From contig NC_005861.2 in NCBI RefSeq assembly GCF_000011565.2, forward strand, positions 992,001 to 1,056,000: 64,000 bases of DNA, in the 5' to 3' direction. Origin of the DNA: Candidatus Protochlamydia amoebophila UWE25. Its GTDB lineage: Bacteria > Chlamydiota > Chlamydiia > Chlamydiales > Parachlamydiaceae. The translations under genes and the position numbers were made by a program. Position 1 is the first letter of the stretch; every line of letters starts with the position of its first letter. Shown piece after piece: positions 26,612 through 35,021 of the stretch. A model generated the notes under the pieces. The model was not told the DNA's origin, searched no databases, and saw only the letters and a program-made list of their open reading frames with translations.

Positions 26612-28744
26612 TTAACTCCCAGATCTTAGAATTTGAGAGGGTTTTAAAAGACAAGCCTTGACAGCAGGTACAATACCTGCTAGTAAAGAAATCATACAAG
26701 TCGCTCCTAAAACAAAAAATAACGCTTCATAACTAATTTCATGTGTTAACATTTGTCCATAAAAAGAAGCGTTAAGCATATCATGTCCTTGCAAACGACT
26801 TAAAAAGGCAATAAGAGTGCTTAAATAACTTAAAGTCAGTATAGCTGCTCCAATTCCAATTAAACTTCCTAGGATACCAATTACTCCACCTGCAAATCCA
26901 AATATAAGGGCAATACTTTTTGAAGAAGCTCCCATTGAACGAAGAATTCCGATCTCAACTTTTTTATCATTTACCAAAATAACGAGCATAGAAATAATAT
27001 TAGAACAGGCCACGAGAATAATAACCACGGCAATCAACATAAAAATATTTTTTTGACTCTGAAGCTCTTGAATAATTTCTTTTGTAAATTCGTATTCTTT
27101 ATAAGTTTGTATATCCCAGTAACGACTGATCCCATTTTTTTGAAAAGCCTTTAATAAGGCGTCTTTCACTTCATCTGCTTGGCTTAAATGATCGAAACGA
27201 ATATTAATTCCATTCGTTAAACTAGATTTATCATCTTGATTATGAGATGCTCGAATAATAGAGGTGATTTCTGGATTGGCTAAAACAAATTTATTACCAA
27301 TTGGAATAATTCCTGGATCATAAAATCCTGCAACATAAATTGGAAGACGCTGTTCTTGCAAAAGGCTTGCAGTCGCAGCAAAATAGCTTAAGTGTCCCCG
27401 ATCGCCAATCAAAACCCCAGCTTCTCTGAAACTTTTAGGTAAAATTATCCCTCCGCCTATATCCGAATCCGAGGGAAGAATAAAATTTGAATTTGCGGAT
27501 GATTGATAAACCCAGAAGGGGTTGCCAAAATTTTTATTGGTGGGTTTTAATTCCGCAGAGGCAATTTCTAGTCCTCGATAAGGGACATTTCCTTTTAAAA
27601 TATCACCTTGGATAGGCACGGTTATCTCAAAAGTAAGATCATCTAATCTTTTGGCTCGTTCGATTGAAGAGGAGATTAAATGAGCTTCAAAAGAATTCCC
27701 ACTAGCGTAAGTGATAGGAATTTTCGTTAGATCATTAAAAACAGTTTGATTTTTTCCATAAAATATTGCTTTTCCTTCATCAAGATGCAATTGTCCCAAA
27801 ATCGTTTCTAAACCTTGGTCTTCAAGAGACTTTTGAATTTGCATGCATTTTTCGGATTGGGCAGGAACAACAATTCGTAAAATATGGTTCTCTTTAGTAA
27901 CAGCACATCCTTGCCAATGGGCTTTTAAAGGAAATAAAGTTTTCGGAATTGTCCAACCAAATGATTTAGCTTGTAGTTGATTGATCATGACATGATCAAA
28001 AAAAATTCTTAATCTTTTTTGCAGTATCGTTTGAGGAAAAGGAATTTTTTCATCTGGATTATCTTCATGATTCTCTGCAAAAGGAATCAATTGTAAATAA
28101 TTATTGAGATCTTTTGATTCGATAGGTAAAAAAGTTTGGCCAATTTTGGAGTTATTTGCTTCAAAGTTACCTAAGTAGGTTGGATAAGCTAAATATGATT
28201 GCGTTGCACCTCCATAAAAATTGTGTGCATGCAAAACGGACATGTCTCTTTGAAGGCGAAGTTTAATATGGCTAGCTGTTAATTCAAAGTCTTGAGCATA
28301 TAAGCCAGGTATTTTCTTCAGATTCTGAATCGAATTGAAAGCTAATTTAACAAGGTCTTTTAGAGATCCATCAGGTTGACGATCTGGAGTTTGCCAGTGA
28401 GAAGGAATTTCTTCATCATAATCTTTATCGTAAGGATCTGTGAACTGTGATTCGTTCTTTTCCCGTATTGTTTTGTGACTATAACCGGAATTTTCGCTTA
28501 AACTATCAATTTGATAATAGTAAGAGTGGTAATAAGCATCGGTAGGGGTAATTCGAACAGGTGCGGTTAAAGTAGTGAGTTTATAAATCCAATTTTTTTC
28601 TAGGCCATTGGTAACGGAGAAAAAAACAATGATTAACCAGACAACTAGGCTAATGACTAAAACAGAGATGATACTTATAATGGAAACAGAGAGCTGTCGC
28701 CGGCGGGGAATAAGATATTTGCAGGCGACAGAAAGCTCAAACAT
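26612..28744 (-). CDS. lolE: Lipoprotein-releasing permease LolC/LolE (FtsX family), enlarged
   Basis: An N-terminal helix follows the family start (FELSVACKYLIPRRRQLSVS). A very large periplasmic domain (residues about 45-560) comes next, and the C-terminal FtsX domain has three helices and the coupling segment KKVEIGILRSMGAS. At 710 residues it is far longer than the ~400-residue proteobacterial LolC/E. The extra length is all periplasmic. A single permease gene with lolD suggests a homodimeric complex. It ends immediately before lolD. Confidence 0.9.
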   Translation of the reverse strand: MFELSVACKYLIPRRRQLSVSIISIISVLVISLVVWLIIVFFSVTNGLEKNWIYKLTTLTAPVRITPTDAYYHSYYYQIDSLSENSGYSHKTIREKNESQFTDPYDKDYDEEIPSHWQTPDRQPDGSLKDLVKLAFNSIQNLKKIPGLYAQDFELTASHIKLRLQRDMSVLHAHNFYGGATQSYLAYPTYLGNFEANNSKIGQTFLPIESKDLNNYLQLIPFAENHEDNPDEKIPFPQTILQKRLRIFFDHVMINQLQAKSFGWTIPKTLFPLKAHWQGCAVTKENHILRIVVPAQSEKCMQIQKSLEDQGLETILGQLHLDEGKAIFYGKNQTVFNDLTKIPITYASGNSFEAHLISSSIERAKRLDDLTFEITVPIQGDILKGNVPYRGLEIASAELKPTNKNFGNPFWVYQSSANSNFILPSDSDIGGGIILPKSFREAGVLIGDRGHLSYFAATASLLQEQRLPIYVAGFYDPGIIPIGNKFVLANPEITSIIRASHNQDDKSSLTNGINIRFDHLSQADEVKDALLKAFQKNGISRYWDIQTYKEYEFTKEIIQELQSQKNIFMLIAVVIILVACSNIISMLVILVNDKKVEIGILRSMGASSKSIALIFGFAGGVIGILGSLIGIGAAILTLSYLSTLIAFLSRLQGHDMLNASFYGQMLTHEISYEALFFVLGATCMISLLAGIVPAVKACLLKPSQILRSGS

Positions 28745-28769
28745 GTTTTATGCACCAAAAGTAAAAAAA

Positions 28770-28925
28770 TTACTTTGTTTCTTTAAATTCTACTCTCTCA
28801 CGTACGACTGGATCATATTTAACTAATGTTAGACGTCCTGGAGTTGAAGTTTTATTTTTTGATGTGTAGTAATGATAGTGACTTTTTGAACTTTTCATTT
28901 TAATGTTTTCACGTTTGCTGGCCAT
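28770..28925 (-). CDS. rpmG: Ribosomal protein L33
   Basis: A 51-residue protein starts [20 protein letters not shown] and continues [19 protein letters not shown], ending VEFKETK. This is the L33 family of the large ribosomal subunit. It lacks the CxxC pairs of the zinc-binding type. It lies 25 bp upstream of lolE on the same strand, a gene order shared with Chlamydia. Confidence 0.95.
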   Translation of the reverse strand: MASKRENIKMKSSKSHYHYYTSKNKTSTPGRLTLVKYDPVVRERVEFKETK

Positions 28926-29043
28926 TGATTAGCTCCATCCATGGGGTTTTTCTTAAGATTATTAATCTTAACTTAATAAATGTTTAAATTCAATAGTCGA
29001 AATAAGAATATTTGTAACTTTTCAGTTTGTTTATGCGCGAAAT

Positions 29044-30075
29044 CTATTCTTTTACGGATTGTAAAGGGGTTCGTGTTAATGGTTCTAAATCCATGGAATC
29101 ACTTTTGTTTTGTAATTGATAACGGTAGTATCCAAGACCTGCGATCATGGCAGCATTATCCAAACTTAAACCGGCAGAAGGCCATATATAGTTTAAGTTT
29201 GAATTGGCCACAGAAAATAATTTTCTTAAGTAACAATTATTCGTTACACCCCCCCCAAATAAGAGAGTATTGACACCATATTGTTTTGCAGCCAATAGAG
29301 ATTTTTTCACAATATCACTGCAAGCGGCTTCTTGGAAACTTGCTGCGATATCTTGAGTCATTTCGGAGGATAAAAGAACCATCTCTTTAAGCGCTTTAGG
29401 ATCTTTAATAGCATAAAGGACTGCTGTTTTTAGTCCGCTGAAAGAAAAATCCAAAGGGCGACCTTTCACTTGTCCAGCTTTAAAATTAAATTTAACAGAA
29501 CGGCCGTGCCTTGCTAAATTTTCTATTTCTGGTCCACCAGGATAGGGAAGATTAAGCATCTTAGCGACTTTATCAAAAGCTTCTCCGACTGCATCATCCA
29601 CAGTTTGCCCGATAAGTTCGTATTGACCAATTTGTTTAATTAAAACAAGAGCAGTATGACCGCCAGACAGAACGACGCCTAAACAAGGAAATTGAAAATC
29701 TTGAGGGTGTGACATAATTGCTGCATATAAATGAGCTTCCACGTGATTAATGCCAATAAAAGGTTTTCGAAGGGCTAAAGCGAGTGCTTTAGCAGTATTT
29801 AAACCAATCAGTAAAGCTCCAATTAACCCTGGGCCATTTGCAACCGCAATTAAATCAATTTGTTCAAGTGTTAATTTTGCTTGATTAAGAGCTTGATCAA
29901 TGACTGGAATAATTAAATCAATATGCCTTCGACAAGCCAGTTCAGGAACAACGCCTCCGTATTCTTTGTGTAAATCAATTTGTGAAGCGACAATGTTTGA
30001 CAAAATATCTTTTCCATCACGAACGATGGCACACGCTGTTTCATCACAAGTACTTTCTATTCCCAAAACTAACAT
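29044..30075 (-). CDS. tsaD: tRNA N6-threonylcarbamoyladenosine synthase subunit TsaD
   Basis: TsaD transfers the threonylcarbamoyl group to A37 of ANN-decoding tRNAs, working with TsaB, TsaC and TsaE. The 343-residue protein has the start LVLGIESTCDETACAIV, the metal-binding HVEAH motif (GINHVEAHLYA), VLSGGHTAL and the ASKHA-fold nucleotide region (GGGVTNNCYLR). Length is normal. A 45-bp gap separates it from the downstream end of pgl. Confidence 0.96.
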   Translation of the reverse strand: MLVLGIESTCDETACAIVRDGKDILSNIVASQIDLHKEYGGVVPELACRRHIDLIIPVIDQALNQAKLTLEQIDLIAVANGPGLIGALLIGLNTAKALALALRKPFIGINHVEAHLYAAIMSHPQDFQFPCLGVVLSGGHTALVLIKQIGQYELIGQTVDDAVGEAFDKVAKMLNLPYPGGPEIENLARHGRSVKFNFKAGQVKGRPLDFSFSGLKTAVLYAIKDPKALKEMVLLSSEMTQDIAASFQEAACSDIVKKSLLAAKQYGVNTLLFGGGVTNNCYLRKLFSVANSNLNYIWPSAGLSLDNAAMIAGLGYYRYQLQNKSDSMDLEPLTRTPLQSVKE

Positions 30076-30119
30076 AAGGTCTAAACTATTTCATTTTTGT
30101 GGATTTTTGTCTTAAGTGT

Positions 30120-30902
30120 TTACCGTCTTTGGAAAATTTGCAAGAGTTTTTCACCAGCTTCATGATCTAAAATCCATAGAGCTTTATGATGTGTTGTACC
30201 AATACGTTGGATGGGAAGGTTATCTGGATCATAGCTTTTTGTTAATGCTTGAGCAACCATATTGGCTTTTTTCTTTCCCATGGCGTAAATACAAATCGTT
30301 TTAGCCAAATGAATACATTCATAGGTCAAAGACATGCGCCAAGTATGTTTTTGGGGAACGTAATTAGCAATGACTAGACGATCTTTTGCGTGTAAGCCTT
30401 GCGTATGAGGAAAAAGTGATGCTGTATGACCATCATCTCCCATTCCTAGCATTAATAAATCAAAGCTATTAGAAGAGACTTTTTCACGTATGATGGCTTC
30501 GTACTCGAGAGCGTTCTCTTCAATGTCACTTTCTGCTTTCATGCGAAAAATATGTTCTCTTTTTAAAGGAAGTTTAGCGAGGCCAGATTCCATAGCCATG
30601 GCATAATTGCTCTCCGTATCTGTCGGAGGAACGCTCCTTTCATCACTCCAAAAACAGAACACTTTAGTCCAGTCCAATTGCTTTAAATAGTCTTGTTGAC
30701 TCAATTCTTTAAAAATAGCATTAGGGGTTTGTCCTCCTGATAAAGCCACTGTAAACAAACCCCGTTTTTCAATTGCCTCTTGCGCAATTTCTATGAATTG
30801 TTTTACGCAAAATTGAATTGTTTCTTCTGCATTTCCAACAACGATAAAATTACGCCTTTCATCAAACGATCGAATAGATGTTTTCCAATGAGCTGTTTGC
30901 AT
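30120..30902 (-). CDS. pgl: 6-phosphogluconolactonase
   Basis: This 260-residue enzyme hydrolyses 6-phosphogluconolactone, the second step of the oxidative pentose-phosphate pathway. Landmarks are ALSGGQTPNAIFKEL, the family signature WSDERSVPPTDTESNYAMA and LLMLGMGDDGHTASLFP. It starts one base after the opcA stop, so it is translated with opcA. The set zwf-opcA-pgl supplies NADPH. Confidence 0.95.
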   Translation of the reverse strand: MQTAHWKTSIRSFDERRNFIVVGNAEETIQFCVKQFIEIAQEAIEKRGLFTVALSGGQTPNAIFKELSQQDYLKQLDWTKVFCFWSDERSVPPTDTESNYAMAMESGLAKLPLKREHIFRMKAESDIEENALEYEAIIREKVSSNSFDLLMLGMGDDGHTASLFPHTQGLHAKDRLVIANYVPQKHTWRMSLTYECIHLAKTICIYAMGKKKANMVAQALTKSYDPDNLPIQRIGTTHHKALWILDHEAGEKLLQIFQRR

Positions 30903-30903
30903 A

Positions 30904-31980
30904 TCATAAACTCCAATTAGCTTGACTGATCAAATGTAGCATATCTAAATAGTGATGACTGACTTTCTGGTAAAATATTTCTTGCATAAAACTACGGCCT
31001 GTACGGATGGTTGGTAGCCATAATGTAAAAGGAAGTTCGCATTGATATTGATTACAGGCTTGAACAGATACTTGGTTATTTCCTTGTCTTTTTAGGTGAC
31101 ATACATAATCAATGTCATCGGATACATCAATAGCAATAATATCTTCTGAAGATAATTCTTTATCTGTAACGCCAATCAGTTGGATTTTAACAGTTTCTTT
31201 ATTCCCTTTATAATAAAGGATGTGAACGGCTTGTTCGATTTTTCGTTTAATAAATTTCCATCCAAGTCTTGAAGCTAACCAAGCTTGTAAATAAATGGCT
31301 TGTGTATCAGGATGGGTAAAAAACGGAGAAGGTAAATTATTGTAAGTGATTTTAATCGATTGGGCAGTGGCTAATTGTCCAAATCTTTCTTTACTATCAA
31401 AAGTTTGTGCTACAATTTCTCTCCAGCCTCCAATACGAGCCCAATTCATGTCCACAATTTGAATAGAGGACGATTGAATTTTTTGCTGCATGGTTCGACT
31501 AAAATGTTGAAGATCCTTTGTGCATTCGGAATCAAAAATCAACCTTGTGGCAAATTTTTGTAGATGAGGAAGAATCGTATTTTCTGTTGTTGGGTCTTCC
31601 CCCCAAACTAGGTAAATGGGTAAACTTGGAACGAATACAGGTAAAATCAAAAAAGGAACTTTAGAAAGCTCTTTACCTGCCGCTTCGATAAGAATTTGAT
31701 CACAGGTAAATCCTTTAGTCTCTTTTCCGATCTCAGTCGAAACATTTACTCGCAGATAAGAATCTTTTGTTGTTCGATCACCTTGAACGAAAATAATTCG
31801 ACATGGAAATTGCTTGGCAATCATTTTTACCATACTGGTAAAGTAATCCGAACGGGATTTTTCTTGAGTATAAATAATAAGATTAAATAAACAGGCTTTT
31901 GTTTTTGATTGCTGGGTATTAGCTAATTTATTAAATTCTGTTTGTAGATCAGGAACAATTTCTTTTTTTTCTACTTCCAT
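30904..31980 (-). CDS. opcA: OpcA-like glucose-6-phosphate dehydrogenase assembly protein
   Basis: The 358-residue protein shows the OpcA pattern: FPCRIIFVQGD, LPVFVPSLPIYLVWGEDP, NWARIGGWREIVAQTFD and LQAWLASRLGWKF. OpcA proteins of cyanobacteria and actinobacteria assemble or redox-regulate glucose-6-phosphate dehydrogenase. Its place between zwf and pgl fits that job exactly. It overlaps nothing, but pgl follows after a single base. The gap to zwf is 232 bp and contains a spaced inverted repeat (CAAATATCAAAA and complement). Confidence 0.85.
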   Translation of the reverse strand: MEVEKKEIVPDLQTEFNKLANTQQSKTKACLFNLIIYTQEKSRSDYFTSMVKMIAKQFPCRIIFVQGDRTTKDSYLRVNVSTEIGKETKGFTCDQILIEAAGKELSKVPFLILPVFVPSLPIYLVWGEDPTTENTILPHLQKFATRLIFDSECTKDLQHFSRTMQQKIQSSSIQIVDMNWARIGGWREIVAQTFDSKERFGQLATAQSIKITYNNLPSPFFTHPDTQAIYLQAWLASRLGWKFIKRKIEQAVHILYYKGNKETVKIQLIGVTDKELSSEDIIAIDVSDDIDYVCHLKRQGNNQVSVQACNQYQCELPFTLWLPTIRTGRSFMQEIFYQKVSHHYLDMLHLISQANWSL

Positions 31981-32212
31981 ATCAAATAATCCATTTTATA
32001 TTTTAACCTGAATTTGAAGAATTTTTATTTAAGTTTCAGATACTTGGTAGATAAATTTTTTTTAATTATCAATTAAAGCCTCTGATTATCAGAAAGAAAA
32101 GTTCAAAATTCAGGCTATACCAAATATCAAAAATAAACACATAAATTTAAGTCAATTCACAAAATTATGCTTTATCGATGGTTTATAAATTACCTTTTGA
32201 TATTTGATATGG

Positions 32213-33763
32213 TTAAATAAGTCTCCAATGACGTCCTTGGCGTTTTAGCATTTCTTCGGCTCGGTCTGGCCCCCAAGTTCCCGCGGCATAATTTGGAAAA
32301 TCTGTCGGGGATGTTTCTTGCCAATGTTCTAAAATAGGTGTGAGCAACTTCCAAGACATAATGACTTCGTCATCTCTAGCAAATAAAGTATTATCCCCGG
32401 CCATGCAATCACAAATTAATCTTTCATAAGCTTCGGGAGGAATGGCACCAAAGTAAGATCCGTAACGAAAATCCATTTTCACCGGTTGAATGACTGTGTT
32501 TAATGCAGGGACTTTGCAATTAATTCTCAATGAAATTCCTTCATCCGGTTGAATACGAATCACTAAAACGTTTGAGTCAATCAAAGCTGAAGTTCCTTCA
32601 AATAGATATCCGGGGGCTTTTTTGAAAGTAATCGCAATTTCAGTAGCTCGTTTGGGTAGGCGTTTACCAGCACGTAAATAGAAGGGAACTCCAGCCCAAC
32701 GCCAGTTATCGATAGAAAGTTGCAAGGCAACGTAGGTTTCAACAAAAGATTTAGAGTCTACATTTTCCTCGTCTCGATATCCTTTAACGGGTTCCCCGTT
32801 AATGAATCCAGATCCATATTGGCCCCGGATAACGCATTGTTCCATTGAATCGAAGGGGATAGGTCTAATAGCTTCAATGACTTTAACTTTTTCGCCGCGG
32901 ACTGAGTTGGCTTGGAGACTCGTCGGGGGTTCCATCGCAACAAGAGAAAGGAGTTGCATCACATGATTTTGGACAATATCTCGCAACATTCCTGCTTCTT
33001 CCCAAAATCGACCGCGAGAACCAATTCCAATTTCTTCACCAACAGTAATTTGAATATTATCAATATGATGGTTATTCCAAACTGATTCAAAGATGGGATT
33101 ACCAAATCTAAAAACTAATAAATTTTGTACAGTTTCTTTTCCCAAATAATGATCAATTCGATAAATTTGACTTTCATCTAGGTGTTGCACAAGATCTTGT
33201 TGAAGTTGTTTTGCTGATTCAATATCTCTTCCAAAAGGCTTTTCTATAATGACACGACTCCATTTGTCTTTGACTTGTTTAACTGGATATGTCAATTGGT
33301 GTTGGCTAAGCTTTTCAACAACGAGAGGAAAATAGCTAGGCTGGATAGATAAATAAAAAACTCGGTTACCTTTAGTTCCCATTTGTGTGTCGAGTTTTTC
33401 TAAAAATTGGTTTAAGCTTTTATACCCTTCATCATCATCAAATTCTGATTGATGATAAAACAATTGTTCACGAAAGCGTTTCCAGAGTCCTTGTTCAACT
33501 GGTTTCGATCTTGAAAATTTGTTAACTGCTTCTAACATTTCTTCCCGAAACTCATCATGTGTTTTTGCCCTTCTAGCAAAGCCTACACAGGCAAAATGAC
33601 CAGGAAGTTGGCCGTCTCTCGCTAAGTTATACAAAGCTGGAATTAGTTTACGAGCTGTTAAATCACCGGTCGCTCCAAAAATGACTAAAATACAAGATTC
33701 TGGAATTTTTATGGGCCGATTCGGTTCGTTCAAAGGATTAACAAAATAATGCGAGTTATGCAT
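32213..33763 (-). CDS. zwf: Glucose-6-phosphate 1-dehydrogenase
   Basis: The enzyme oxidises glucose 6-phosphate with NADP, the entry step of the oxidative pentose-phosphate pathway. Landmarks are the nucleotide site FGATGDLTARKLIPALYNLA and the substrate motif RIDHYLGKE with its catalytic His nearby. I choose ATG 33763 because AGGTGG lies about seven bases upstream; a GTG 12 bases earlier falls inside that site. This gives 516 residues. A 19-codon ORF ends over the start codon. Confidence 0.96.
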   Translation of the reverse strand: MHNSHYFVNPLNEPNRPIKIPESCILVIFGATGDLTARKLIPALYNLARDGQLPGHFACVGFARRAKTHDEFREEMLEAVNKFSRSKPVEQGLWKRFREQLFYHQSEFDDDEGYKSLNQFLEKLDTQMGTKGNRVFYLSIQPSYFPLVVEKLSQHQLTYPVKQVKDKWSRVIIEKPFGRDIESAKQLQQDLVQHLDESQIYRIDHYLGKETVQNLLVFRFGNPIFESVWNNHHIDNIQITVGEEIGIGSRGRFWEEAGMLRDIVQNHVMQLLSLVAMEPPTSLQANSVRGEKVKVIEAIRPIPFDSMEQCVIRGQYGSGFINGEPVKGYRDEENVDSKSFVETYVALQLSIDNWRWAGVPFYLRAGKRLPKRATEIAITFKKAPGYLFEGTSALIDSNVLVIRIQPDEGISLRINCKVPALNTVIQPVKMDFRYGSYFGAIPPEAYERLICDCMAGDNTLFARDDEVIMSWKLLTPILEHWQETSPTDFPNYAAGTWGPDRAEEMLKRQGRHWRLI

Positions 33764-33815
33764 AGTTAAAACCACCTAATAATTTAATCGCAGCATAGCG
33801 AATTAGCATTTCCAT
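33756..33815 (-). CDS. Possible leader peptide upstream of zwf
   Basis: A 19-codon frame (MEMLIRYAAIKLLGGFNYA) ends with a TAA that overlaps the zwf start by 8 bp. It contains the zwf ribosome-binding site. Translation through it could couple or modulate zwf initiation. With no comparative data this may equally be chance. Confidence 0.2.
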   Translation of the reverse strand: MEMLIRYAAIKLLGGFNYA

Positions 33816-35021
33816 CGCTACGTGATTTGTAAATTGATTAGGCTTATTTAAGAAATTTTCGTCAACAGTCAGTTAAATTTTTTTTTGAATTTGTCTTTTT
33901 CATTAAATTTATATTTATTTTATTTTTAATGCGTTAATTGCTCTGTTTGTTAAGTTTTTATTTATTTTATTTGAGAAAAATTATAAATAATTTCAGTCCT
34001 TTCTAAAAAATGCAAAATGAAAAAAGCTCTTTAAAGCTTTATTCTAGACGATTATGTTAATGCAATCACCATCCGCAATTTCTATTTTCCGCTTAACGCA
34101 TAGGATGTAAACAAAGGAAATTATTTTGACTTTTCGTAAGATATGAATCATGGAAATTTATTTCCTAATCTCAACTTTTTATCAGAGAATTTGCATTTTC
34201 GTGATAGATGTAAGTAAAATCACATGAATAATAAGAAAAGCTTTGAAATTATTTTAAATCCTTTGCCAGGTTTATGGTATCGACTTTTTGGAGGGTAACT
34301 GCTGCAAAAGATAAATGTAGGAGTGAAAGAAAATGATTAATGATCCACATTTAAATTATTTGAAGCTTATAATTATAGCGAAAAATTTATATAACATTAT
34401 TGCTAAAGCGAAAACGCATGACGTTAACAGGACTCACCATTTTTGCGGAAACTTTTATTCCTCCAAAAAAAAGATTTAGCTAGCAATCCTGTCTTTTATA
34501 GAATGGAAAATCAATCAGCTATATAAAAATTTTTTAATGCTTTTAATAAATTTATATCCCAATTAAAATAAAAATATTATTTTAAATCTAATATTTTTTA
34601 AGAGTAGGAATGAACTTTTAAAAATTGCCCACTTACCTAGACTCAATAATTAACATCTTTAAAAATTAATATCATATTTCTTTTTAGGCATTTTTTATAA
34701 ACATTTACTTTTTGTAGTTCATTCTTTTTTATAAATAGCCCTGTGTTCTTGATTAAAAATTTAGATTAAACTAGTATTGATTGGATGAGAATAAATTTTA
34801 TCACGTTAAATTAATAATTCATAATTGATTGATTTACCGATTTTTAATTTGAAAAAGAAATTATTGAAATACAAGTGAGTAGAAGAATAAAAACCCAAAA
34901 AATCGGCTGAAAGAATTAAAGGTAAGTTTTCAATAAAAATTTTCTCCATTTGTAACGTTTCAAAAATGAAAGAAAATTTTTTCAAAAATTATCTCTATTC
35001 GTTTAAAAAAGGAAGGCGCTT
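33816..35021. other. Long AT-rich divergent intergenic region
   Basis: About 1.2 kb between zwf (minus) and the SLC12-like gene (plus) without a convincing gene. Several short frames are present, for example one encoding TLTGLTIFAETFIPPKKRFS ending near 34481, but none has support. Local hairpins such as AAAGCT/AGCTTT near 34023-34041 are weak. Promoters for both flanking genes must lie here. It may be the scar of the rearrangement that placed the transporter inside a conserved gene string. Confidence 0.4.

Noticed and set aside
32110-32212. Spaced inverted repeat (CAAATATCAAAA and complement) as an operator between zwf and opcA
   Set aside because: The arms are very AT-rich and about 70 bp apart, so chance similarity is too likely.
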